Assembly (NCBI RefSeq): GCF_009697385.1
Contig: NZ_VUNL01000004.1
Coordinates: 1 to 64,000 of the forward strand
Source: Wylensekiella montiformis
Lineage (GTDB): Bacteria; Bacillota; Negativicutes; Selenomonadales; Selenomonadaceae
Reading direction: 5' to 3'
Length of the DNA: 64,000 nt
The stretch's first letter is position 1. Each line of letters opens with the position of its first letter. This document shows positions 17,045 to 24,278 of this stretch, piece after piece. Under the pieces are notes generated by a model that saw only the letters and a program-made list of their open reading frames with translations, had not been told where the DNA came from and searched no databases. The position numbers were made by a program, and so were the translations under genes.

Positions 17045-18712
17045 TCATTCCGGTGATCCGCCTTCTGCGGCGACCCGGTTGCGCCCCGCCCGCTTGGCCC
17101 GGTAAAGCGCCTCATCCGCGCGCCGGAAAAGCGCCGTCCACGGATCGTCTGCTCCGTGCCAAAACGCCACGCCCATACTCACGGTCACCGGGCGGGCGGG
17201 CAGAATCTCCGCCCGCCCGATCCTTCGGCAGAGATCCTCTGCCAGCTGCACGGCCTGATGAAGATCCCGATCCGGACAATACAGAATAAACTCTTCGCCG
17301 CCCCAGCGAAAGAACCGAAACCGGTGATCCAGATGCCCGCGAACCAGCTCCGCGAACCGGATCAGCACCTTGTCCCCCATATCATGCCCATACGTATCAT
17401 TTACATCCTTGAAATGATCGATATCCATCATAATCAGGGAAAACGTCCGCTCATTCCCGCGCCGGGCAGCCTCTCTAAGAAAGGTATCAAAAGCTGCCCG
17501 GTTGCGGCAGCCTGTCAGCGCGTCGATTTCCGACCACTCTACCGCCTGCGCGATCTTATACGTCAAAGCGACCTCCTGCTCCTGCATCCGGCGCTCGCGC
17601 AGCAGCTGAGCGCGCAGCATACAGACGACAAACGAAATAAACGTATAAACGCCAAGCGGCAGCAGCCGTGTCTGCCAGGGGAAGAGATGCAGCGTCTGAT
17701 TGAGCCCGTCAAACAAGGCCAGAGCGCTCACGCCAACCATCGGCAGCATGGCGAACCGCGCATAAACATTTCCCCGTCCGATTGACACCAGCAGACAATC
17801 CAGCACGACAGCCTGTCCCGGCAGAAGCAGCAGGTACAGCAGCTTCTGCCCGTAGTGAAAGCCGTCCAGCATCAGCATCTCGGCCAGCAGGGCCAGCGCC
17901 GTCAAGGCAGAATAGGCGCCGACGACCTGCAGAATCCTCCGCTTCAGATCCAGCTCTACAATCTCATACAGCACCATATCGGCCGTCACAGGGATCAGAA
18001 AGAGCAGAAAAAGGGAAAGCTCCCGCCAGAACACCGGCCAGTCCAGCAGAAGCTGCCTGACCTGCGACAGACTGACCATCCACACGATCAGGACCAGCAG
18101 CAGAAGAATCAGATGGATATTCAGACGTTTCCAGGCCAGCTGATTGAAATAATACATACTCATAACGGCAATCATCAGCACGCAGACGGGAAGTGACGCC
18201 GCATAGGGAATATCTTCGGTAAACACGCGCATCATCTGCGTTTCTTCCGAAGCCAGACTGAAATCCCCCAGCCGTCCCAGCTCATACGGATGATCCGCAT
18301 ACAACTGCACCAGAAGCCGCGAGGTTCCGTTGAAAGCGGGAAGGACGACCCGGTGCCAGCGATATCCATGGCCGAACGGCCGGACAGGACCCATCACTCC
18401 GTCGGAATAAATGAGCGCACCATCCATCCAAATACGGACAGCCTGTCCCTCCGTGGAAAAAAAAAAGGTATTCTCGTCCGGAAATTTATCCGCTATAGGA
18501 ATGGAAAGCCAGAGCCAGCGGCCCCCGGACTGCACCGGAGCAGACAGATCTTCGTCAGGCTTCCAGTCCTCTTCGGCGGGCAGCGTCTCCCCGTCGGGGA
18601 CAGCCTGATAAACCACGCTGCCGGTCAAAGCAGCGGCTTCACCGCGCACCGCTCCCATCGCCGCCATGCAGCAGAAAAACAGCAGCACCGCCGCTCTCCC
18701 GAACCATTTCAT
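17045..18712 (-). CDS. Membrane diguanylate cyclase with periplasmic sensor (paralogue 2)
   Basis: Same architecture as its downstream neighbour: signal peptide (WFGRAAVLLFFCCMAAMG), sensor-like domain (about 30-180, with AVRIWMDGALIYSDG equivalent to the neighbour's AVRVWLDRTMIYTWG), about seven membrane helices and a C-terminal GGDEF domain (about 395-550) with FRWGGEEFILY. No RxxD inhibitory site is seen. Two adjacent ATG codons (18715, 18712) are possible; the second gives the better 8-nt spacing from GGGAG. Divergence of the sensor domain from paralogue 1 suggests a different ligand. It lies 77 bp downstream of paralogue 3 and 28 bp upstream of paralogue 1, consistent with one operon. 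Confidence 0.87.
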   Translation of the reverse strand: MKWFGRAAVLLFFCCMAAMGAVRGEAAALTGSVVYQAVPDGETLPAEEDWKPDEDLSAPVQSGGRWLWLSIPIADKFPDENTFFFSTEGQAVRIWMDGALIYSDGVMGPVRPFGHGYRWHRVVLPAFNGTSRLLVQLYADHPYELGRLGDFSLASEETQMMRVFTEDIPYAASLPVCVLMIAVMSMYYFNQLAWKRLNIHLILLLLVLIVWMVSLSQVRQLLLDWPVFWRELSLFLLFLIPVTADMVLYEIVELDLKRRILQVVGAYSALTALALLAEMLMLDGFHYGQKLLYLLLLPGQAVVLDCLLVSIGRGNVYARFAMLPMVGVSALALFDGLNQTLHLFPWQTRLLPLGVYTFISFVVCMLRAQLLRERRMQEQEVALTYKIAQAVEWSEIDALTGCRNRAAFDTFLREAARRGNERTFSLIMMDIDHFKDVNDTYGHDMGDKVLIRFAELVRGHLDHRFRFFRWGGEEFILYCPDRDLHQAVQLAEDLCRRIGRAEILPARPVTVSMGVAFWHGADDPWTALFRRADEALYRAKRAGRNRVAAEGGSPE

Positions 18713-18789
18713 CATTTCGTCTCCCGTATCCGCCACAACATCCATCTCTTCACTCAGCCCGCGCCGCTTACTGCAGCTTATGGAAATAC

Positions 18790-20154
18790 TCAAACCAGCT
18801 GCAGCGTCTCATCCGGGATCGTCTGCGGCTCGCAGCACACCCGGTTCCGGCCGCTCCGCTTGGCTTCATACAGCGCTTCATCCACCCGCTTCATCAGCTT
18901 CTCCGCCGTATCGCCGTCCCCGTGCCAGACGGCAACGCCCATGCTGCAGGTAATGCGCCGCGGGAAAAGAAGATCCGCCCTCTCTACCTCCCGGCGCAGC
19001 CGCTCCGCCATCCGGCCGGCCTCTTCCCGGCCGCAGCCGCGGCAGATCAGCACGAACTCCTCGCCGCCCCAGCGGACAAACACATCCGTCCGCTTGATCC
19101 GGCTGCGGATCCGTTCCGAAAAGGAAGCCAGCACGCGGTCGCCGGCGTCATGTCCATACTGATCGTTAACCTGCTTGAACCAGTCGATATCCATCATGAC
19201 CACGGAAAAACATCCGGCCGCCTGTCCATGCAGCCGAATCTCCTGATCGAGCGCCGCATCCAGCCGGTTCCTGTTGTAACAGCCGGTCAGCGCGTCCAGC
19301 TCCGAACGCGCCACAGCCTCCGCCACAGCATCCTCCAGACCGGCGGTCCGCAGGGTAAGCGAACGCTCCCGCCGAATCTGCTGGCGAACCAGAAACAGAA
19401 CGAACACCGGCAAAGTGAAGGAAACATACGGCAGGGCATAGCCGTCGGCCCTCAGCCAGTGAAACTGCAGAGCCGCGCCGTCCAGCATCCCGGCGCCCAG
19501 GATCCCGGCCAGCGGCAGAAGGACAGCCCGGCAGTAGCGGTTTCCCTGAAAGGCGGCACACAGGACGCGATACCCAACCACCGGCTCCAGTGCAAAGACC
19601 AGCAGATAAAAGGCCGGCAGACCGCGCTCCAGCCCGCGAAAGCCGGCCAACTCCGCCGCCGCAGCCAGCAGAAACAGGCCGAGATAAGCCAGCACCGTCA
19701 GCCAGACCAGCCGCCGGTACGGACGGTCGATGATCTGATAAATCACCATATTCGCCATGGCCGGCAAAAGATAGGTCGCCGCACGGAACAGGAAGATCCC
19801 CGCAGCATCCGAAGCCCCGCGGGCCAGCGAGGCGCAGAGCATCCATACCTGAAAAAGCACCAAAAAGGCAATGAGCTGCCGGTAAAGGCGCCGCGGCGCC
19901 ATCGGACTGGTATAATACATCATCAGGAGGAGGATCATAAACAGAGCCAGCGGCAGATTTGCCATGCAGGCAATGTCCTGAAAAAAGAGCGGCCGCATCG
20001 GTCCGTCCGCTGCCGCAGACTGCCAGTAACAGCAGCCTTCCAGCCCTGCCGCAAAAACAGGCAGCAGCACCATCAGCAGACCGGCAGCCAGAAAAACACC
20101 GCTTTCCTGCCATTTCGCTATGCCGTTGTTTCCTCTTTTCCTCATGGTCCGCAC
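18790..20154 (-). CDS. Membrane diguanylate cyclase lacking the sensor domain (paralogue 3)
   Basis: A 454-residue paralogue with an N-terminal membrane helix, only a short extracytoplasmic loop, then the seven-helix block and a C-terminal GGDEF domain with VRWGGEEFVLI. The loop ends in PLFFQDIACMANLP, which aligns with RVFTEDIPYAASLP just before the first of the seven helices in paralogue 2, so roughly 150 residues of sensor are missing. The inhibitory site is degenerate (KRTD instead of RxxD). A reading back to 20226 would begin inside the pfkA stop and run through its terminator; a GTG at 20154 (AGAGG 9 nt upstream) or ATG at 20145 is more likely. It heads the three-gene set. Confidence 0.82.
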   Translation of the reverse strand: MRTMRKRGNNGIAKWQESGVFLAAGLLMVLLPVFAAGLEGCCYWQSAAADGPMRPLFFQDIACMANLPLALFMILLLMMYYTSPMAPRRLYRQLIAFLVLFQVWMLCASLARGASDAAGIFLFRAATYLLPAMANMVIYQIIDRPYRRLVWLTVLAYLGLFLLAAAAELAGFRGLERGLPAFYLLVFALEPVVGYRVLCAAFQGNRYCRAVLLPLAGILGAGMLDGAALQFHWLRADGYALPYVSFTLPVFVLFLVRQQIRRERSLTLRTAGLEDAVAEAVARSELDALTGCYNRNRLDAALDQEIRLHGQAAGCFSVVMMDIDWFKQVNDQYGHDAGDRVLASFSERIRSRIKRTDVFVRWGGEEFVLICRGCGREEAGRMAERLRREVERADLLFPRRITCSMGVAVWHGDGDTAEKLMKRVDEALYEAKRSGRNRVCCEPQTIPDETLQLV

Positions 20155-20174
20155 GCGCCGCAACCTCTTTCTGC

Positions 20175-20206
20175 AAAAAACAGCCCCACCAACTGTCAGG
20201 TGGGGC
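20175..20206 (-). terminator. Rho-independent terminator of pfkA
   Basis: GCCCCACC pairs with GGTGGGGC across an 8-nt loop, followed on the minus strand by a T-run. It lies 17 bp after the pfkA stop and just before the third cyclase gene, which therefore needs its own promoter or read-through. Confidence 0.85.
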
Positions 20207-20222
20207 CGGACTTCATTGTTCC

Positions 20223-21188
20223 TCAAGCCAGGACGCGGGCCAGTCTCACCAGTTCCGGATCCAGGGTCTTCTTATTGTTCACAGCATCAAACAAATTGAC
20301 GCTGACGACTTTTCCTTCATTAAAGCCGAATACGATATTGGTTGCTCCCGAAATGATGGCCAGCGCCGCCTTCTCTCCGAGCATCGACGCCTTCATCCGG
20401 TCCTCCACCGTCGGCGAACCGCCGCGCTGAATATGGCCGAGCACCGACACGCGCGTATCGATTCCCGTCTTTTCCTCGACGATTTTCCCGAGGCCTACAG
20501 CGGAGGCCGCGCCTTCCGCCACCACGATGATGCTGTAGCGCTTGCCCGCATCATACATGGCCTTGAGCTCATGGCACATATCATCGAGATCGTACTTGAC
20601 CTCCGGGACCAGTACATACTCCGCGCCGCCGGCGATACCGGCCATCATGGCCAGCCAGCCGGAATTCCGGCCCATGACCTCGACGAGCATGATGCGCCGG
20701 TGAGCCGAAGCCGTATCCCGGAGCTTGTTGATCGCATCGACAATCGTATTCGCCGCCGTATCGCAGCCAATGGTATAATCCATTCCCCAAACGTCATTGT
20801 CGATCGTACCCGGCAGGCCGACAATCGGCAGACCCGTTTCCTTACTGAGCAGCGAGCCGCCGGTCAGCGACCCGTCGCCGCCAATGATAACCAGGCCCTC
20901 GATGCCGCGCTTCACCAGATTGTCATAGCCCTTCTTCCGGCCTTCCGGCGTCTTGAACTCCATGCTGCGGGCCGTCCCGAGGAACGTGCCGCCGCGCTGG
21001 ATCAGATCGCTGACGCTGCGGCTGGTCAGAGGAACAATATCATCGCTGATCATCCCAGCATAACCGTTATTGATGCCGTAGACCTTCACGCCTTCATACA
21101 GGGCAGTGCGGACCACAGCGCGTGCAGCCGCGTTCATTCCCGGGCTGTCTCCGCCAGAAGTCATTACGGCAATTGCTTTTTTGATCAT
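20223..21188 (-). CDS. pfkA: ATP-dependent 6-phosphofructokinase
   Basis: Catalyses the committed step of glycolysis. At 321 residues it has the length of bacterial PfkA. Motifs: TSGGDSPGMNAA (ATP binding, residue 10), GGDGSLTGG (about 103; Gly after GGD indicates ATP rather than pyrophosphate use), PGTIDNDV with the catalytic Asp (about 125), VEVMGRNSG (about 165), and GHIQRGGSP (about 245). A TTTACA-17-TAAAAT promoter lies at 21245-21273 and a terminator follows, so it is a separate unit from the PTS operon upstream, although cotranscription by read-through is possible. It would consume fructose-6-phosphate produced from sugars brought in by that PTS. Confidence 0.96.
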   Translation of the reverse strand: MIKKAIAVMTSGGDSPGMNAAARAVVRTALYEGVKVYGINNGYAGMISDDIVPLTSRSVSDLIQRGGTFLGTARSMEFKTPEGRKKGYDNLVKRGIEGLVIIGGDGSLTGGSLLSKETGLPIVGLPGTIDNDVWGMDYTIGCDTAANTIVDAINKLRDTASAHRRIMLVEVMGRNSGWLAMMAGIAGGAEYVLVPEVKYDLDDMCHELKAMYDAGKRYSIIVVAEGAASAVGLGKIVEEKTGIDTRVSVLGHIQRGGSPTVEDRMKASMLGEKAALAIISGATNIVFGFNEGKVVSVNLFDAVNNKKTLDPELVRLARVLA

Positions 21189-21244
21189 GGAACCATCTCT
21201 CCTATAAAAACAGATAAATCTTTATGATCCAACCATACTACTTT

Positions 21245-21273
21245 ATTTTACGAAACTCCATCATAAATGTAAA
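21245..21273 (-). promoter_or_regulatory. Promoter of pfkA
   Basis: On the minus strand, TTTACA (21268-21273), 17-nt spacer, TAAAAT (21245-21250), placed between the PTS terminator and pfkA. Confidence 0.7.
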
Positions 21274-21284
21274 GTAGTTCCAAC

Positions 21285-21313
21285 GAAAAAGGGGCTGAAA
21301 ATCAGCCCCTTTA
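21285..21313 (-). terminator. Rho-independent terminator of the mannose-family PTS operon
   Basis: AAAGGGGCTGA pairs with TCAGCCCCTTT around a short loop, with a T-run on the minus-strand side. Confidence 0.88.
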
Positions 21314-21331
21314 CGGTGAGAAACGATGTAA

Positions 21332-22156
21332 TTATTTGACGTTCATGATGCCGAGCGCATAGCAGATAATACCGACAGCGAACAGTCCGAAGATGATCCA
21401 GATCGCGTTGACCTTCCGCTTCAGAAGCGCCATGCAGGCAAACGTCATAAGCAGCGGAACAAGGCCCGGCATCAGCTGATCGAGGATGGTCTGAACGGTC
21501 GTCGTGACGACCTCGCCCTTCGCGTTGGTGATCTGTGACACGACCACCGGGATATTGACCGACGTCCATTTGTTGACCAGCGCGCCCATGACGAACAGGC
21601 CGAGGATCGATGCGCCCTCCGTGAGCTTCTGCAGCTTGTTGCCGGCCACATCCTGCACGATATCCGTACCTTTATCATAGCCGTATTTGATTCCGTACCA
21701 GCGGATCGCCAGACGGATCACATTAAAGAGCACAAAGAAAAGAATCGGGCCGGCAAGGCTGCCGCTGATGGCAAACGAAGCGCCGAGAGCCGCCGTGATC
21801 GGACGCAGCGTGCCCCAGAAAATCGGGTCGCCGACGCCGGCCAGCGGGCCCATCATACCGACCTTGATGCCGTTGATTACGCCGTCGGGGATGTCCGCAC
21901 CATTGGCGCGTTTCTCCTCCAGTGCCGCCGTGATGCCGATAATCGGCGCCGTGACGAACGGCTGGGTGTTGTAGAACTCAAGGTGGCGCTTCATCGCCTT
22001 TTTCAGCTCCTCGCCTTCATAGAGACGGCGAAGAATCGGCACCATACCGAAGGCATAGCCCAGCGCCTGCATGCGTTCCATGTTCCAGGAGCCCTGCAGA
22101 AAATTCGAACGGACAAACGTCCAGAAAAAATCACTTGAAGTAAGTTTCTTTTCCAT
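21332..22156 (-). CDS. PTS system mannose-family IID component
   Basis: Membrane subunit that forms the sugar channel together with IIC. The 274-residue product has the characteristic N-terminal SDFFWTFVRSNFLQGSWNMERMQ, the PLAGVGDPIFWGTLRPI loop (about 105-121), and a hydrophobic C-terminal half. The start at 22156 follows GAGGAGG; a reading eight codons longer has no site. It is the last of four cistrons (IIA, IIB, IIC, IID) and lies 24 bp from IIC. Substrate within the mannose/fructose/sorbose family cannot be told from sequence. Confidence 0.93.
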   Translation of the reverse strand: MEKKLTSSDFFWTFVRSNFLQGSWNMERMQALGYAFGMVPILRRLYEGEELKKAMKRHLEFYNTQPFVTAPIIGITAALEEKRANGADIPDGVINGIKVGMMGPLAGVGDPIFWGTLRPITAALGASFAISGSLAGPILFFVLFNVIRLAIRWYGIKYGYDKGTDIVQDVAGNKLQKLTEGASILGLFVMGALVNKWTSVNIPVVVSQITNAKGEVVTTTVQTILDQLMPGLVPLLMTFACMALLKRKVNAIWIIFGLFAVGIICYALGIMNVK

Positions 22157-22180
22157 TGTTAATTCCTCCTCTGCTCTCAA

Positions 22181-22987
22181 TCAGTCCAGTTCATCGTCCA
22201 GATCATCGTCAGCGCCCGAAGATGCAGCTGCCGGCGCTGCGGCGACCTGCTGATATTTCGGATTCAGCTGGATGTAGACGATTGCGGCGACAAGGCCGAT
22301 CACGCCGAGAGCAACGAGGTTGAACGTCGTGAATGCGGCGACGACAAAGCCGAGGAAGAAGAACGGCATGAGGTATTTGGCGCCCATCATGTTGATGACC
22401 ATCGCATAACCGACGACGACGATAAATCCGCCGGCTACCTGCAGGCCGCCCGTGATGACCGGGGGAATGGCATCGAGCATAGCCTGTACGGCGCCCGTGC
22501 CGATATACATGGCAACAAGCGTAGAAGGAACGGAAACGCGCAGCGCCTGAATGAGCAGTGCGCCGATGTGGCAGATATCAATGCCGCGCAGATTTCCTTC
22601 TTCCGCATAGCTGTCCGCCTTGTGCTGGAACGCGACGGTAAGCGTACGGCAGAGGATGGTCAGAACCTGTCCGGCGGCAGCCAGCGGCATCGCGATCGCA
22701 ATGCCGGCGCCGATGGACTGATGTCCGGCAATGACGAGAATGGTCGAAATCACGGAAGCCAGAGCCGCATCCGGCGCCATGGCAGCGCCGATATTCATCC
22801 AGCCAAGAGCGATCATTTCCAACGTACCGCCGATGATGATACCCGTCGTGATATCTCCGAGAATAAGACCGGTGAGTGTGCAGGCAATGAGCGGACGATG
22901 GGTCTGGAACTCATCCAGAACCGAGCCCATACCGGCGACTGCTGATACAATGAATACAGCAATGATTTGAATACTACTAAGTTCCAT
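22181..22987 (-). CDS. PTS system mannose-family IIC component
   Basis: Polytopic membrane subunit, 268 residues, with the family pattern of glycine-rich hydrophobic helices (GMGSVLDEFQTHRPLI near residue 19, GITTGIIIGGTLE-like segment near 45, WMNIGAAMAPDAALAS near 63). The C terminus ends in an acidic tail (DDDLDDELD). Start at 22987 has GGAGGG 7 nt upstream; the in-frame ATG ten codons earlier has none. An intercistronic hairpin separates it from IIB and may adjust the relative level of cytoplasmic and membrane subunits. Confidence 0.93.
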   Translation of the reverse strand: MELSSIQIIAVFIVSAVAGMGSVLDEFQTHRPLIACTLTGLILGDITTGIIIGGTLEMIALGWMNIGAAMAPDAALASVISTILVIAGHQSIGAGIAIAMPLAAAGQVLTILCRTLTVAFQHKADSYAEEGNLRGIDICHIGALLIQALRVSVPSTLVAMYIGTGAVQAMLDAIPPVITGGLQVAGGFIVVVGYAMVINMMGAKYLMPFFFLGFVVAAFTTFNLVALGVIGLVAAIVYIQLNPKYQQVAAAPAAASSGADDDLDDELD

Positions 22988-23026
22988 TATGTTTCCCTCC
23001 ATTATGTAATAAAACATTGGATTCCT

Positions 23027-23054
23027 GCCGGAACACCCCCCAATGCGTTCCGGC
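23027..23054 (-). other. Intercistronic stem-loop between PTS IIB and IIC
   Basis: GCCGGAAC pairs with GTTCCGGC around a 12-nt G-rich loop (minus strand). There is no immediate T-run, so it is more likely an mRNA stabiliser or attenuator than a full terminator. Confidence 0.5.
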
Positions 23055-23067
23055 TATGATCATGCCC

Positions 23068-23544
23068 TTATTTCAGGACATCCATCAGCATAACTTTCTT
23101 ATCGGTATCCACCTTGCGGATCTCCAGCTCAATGCCCTTTTCATTGAGTTTCTTAAACGCCTCGATGTCCTTATCATCCACCGAGACCGCGCCCGTGATC
23201 TGATGCTTGCCCTCATGGAAGCTCATGCCGCCGATATTGATGCTCTTGATGTCCACGCCATGCTCGACCAGATAAAGAACGCTGGACGGATTGGTGAAAA
23301 GCAGCAGGCAGCGGTCGTTTTCATATTTCGGGTTGTTGTAGACCCGGATGGCCTTGTCCAGATCGACGACATGCGACTTGATGCCTGCCGGAGCGACCTG
23401 CTTCAGCAATGTGGCGCGGATCGTATCCTTTGCCACCTCATCGTCACAGACAATGATGCGCTGGCAGTTCGTCACCTTGGACCAGACCGTTGCGACCTGC
23501 CCGTGAATCAGGCGGTCATCAATTCTTGCTAATACGATATTCAT
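23068..23544 (-). CDS. PTS system mannose-family IIB component
   Basis: Cytoplasmic phosphotransfer subunit that passes phosphate from IIA to the incoming sugar. The 158-residue product starts MNIVLARIDDRLIHGQV; His14 in this motif is the phosphorylation site. The segment INIGGMSFHEG (about 100) is also typical. Its ATG overlaps the IIA stop by one base (TAATG), which indicates translational coupling. IIA and IIB are separate polypeptides here, unlike the fused IIAB of E. coli ManX. Confidence 0.94.
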   Translation of the reverse strand: MNIVLARIDDRLIHGQVATVWSKVTNCQRIIVCDDEVAKDTIRATLLKQVAPAGIKSHVVDLDKAIRVYNNPKYENDRCLLLFTNPSSVLYLVEHGVDIKSINIGGMSFHEGKHQITGAVSVDDKDIEAFKKLNEKGIELEIRKVDTDKKVMLMDVLK

Positions 23545-23975
23545 TATAAATCGTCCTCCTCATCCTCAGAAATCTGGCTGGCGTGGAATGTCTGCGTGCC
23601 GTTCTTTCCGGCCTCCACCGCCTTCTCCATCAATGCCTGAATGTCTGAACCGTCGTCGATCATCTGCGCGCTGCACATCTCGATGAGCATCGGCAGATTG
23701 ACCCCCGTCACGATTCCATACTTTTCGTTGCTGATGACCAGCCGGCAGGCCGCGTTGTACGGGCTGCCGCCGAACAAATCGTTCAAAAACAGCACGCCGC
23801 CCCCGCAGTCAAGCTCGCCGATCGCCGCCTCATATTTGGCGACGACATCATCCGGTCCCTCGCCCGGAACCAGCGTGACTGCGCGGACATTCTTCTGTTC
23901 GCCGCAGATCATCTCACAGGACTTCACCAGTTCTTCGGCAAAGCGCCCGTGCGTCCCTACAATAATACCAAACAT
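23544..23975 (-). CDS. PTS system mannose-family IIA component
   Basis: Accepts phosphate from HPr. The 143-residue product begins MFGIIVGTHGRFAEEL with phospho-acceptor His9, and shows GGGVLFLNDLFGGSPYN (about 58-74). ATG at 23975 is preferred to the adjacent GTG because a GGGGG ribosome site lies at normal distance. It is the first gene of the operon, about 75 bp downstream of a -24/-12 promoter. The activator encoded upstream (24279-27080) contains a related IIA-like domain, so phosphate flow through this PTS probably controls the operon. Confidence 0.94.
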   Translation of the reverse strand: MFGIIVGTHGRFAEELVKSCEMICGEQKNVRAVTLVPGEGPDDVVAKYEAAIGELDCGGGVLFLNDLFGGSPYNAACRLVISNEKYGIVTGVNLPMLIEMCSAQMIDDGSDIQALMEKAVEAGKNGTQTFHASQISEDEEDDL

Positions 23976-24050
23976 CACAATACCCCCTTGTCCTCACGTT
24001 CCAAAAAACCTTCGTCTTTATGGCTTTTGCACTTACAGCCTCTATATATT

Positions 24051-24065
24051 GCAATCAGCGTGCCA
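24051..24065 (-). promoter_or_regulatory. Sigma-54 (-24/-12) promoter of the PTS operon
   Basis: On the minus strand the sequence TGGCAC-N5-TTGCAA matches the sigma-54 consensus exactly: GG at 24063-24064, GC at 24052-24051 (12-nt phase). It lies 76-90 bp upstream of IIA. The rest of the 303-bp gap holds the terminator of the activator gene and the GATAC repeats. Confidence 0.9.
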
Positions 24066-24148
24066 ACTTTGTGTATCAAAACGAAACCTCCCGCTTTCGC
24101 TATTCTTTCCGCGTTTTCTATTCGAGTTTTCTCCCGTTTAATACTATA

Positions 24149-24275
24149 ATTATGATTCTGATACACTTTTTATCCTGTTATGATACAGTTTGATACGATC
24201 TGAAACGAAATTCAGGAAAATAAAAATACACTATGGCTCGTTTTTTCGCCATAGTGTATTGTATCGTATCGTTTT
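24149..24275. promoter_or_regulatory. TGATAC/GTATC repeats, candidate activator-binding region
   Basis: Several copies of TGATAC or its complement occur in the gap (for example 24156-24161, 24181-24186, 24191-24196, and GTATCGTATCG near 24261-24271), 90-220 bp upstream of the -12 element, the usual distance for a sigma-54 activator. Similar motifs lie upstream of the activator gene itself (27099-27137). Assignment as LevR-type sites is inference. Confidence 0.4.
24221..24260 (-). terminator. Rho-independent terminator of the LevR-type activator gene
   Basis: A perfect 13-bp inverted repeat (AATACACTATGGC with GCCATAGTGTATT, 10-nt loop) is followed by T-rich sequence on the minus strand. Confidence 0.8.
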
Positions 24276-24278
24276 TTA

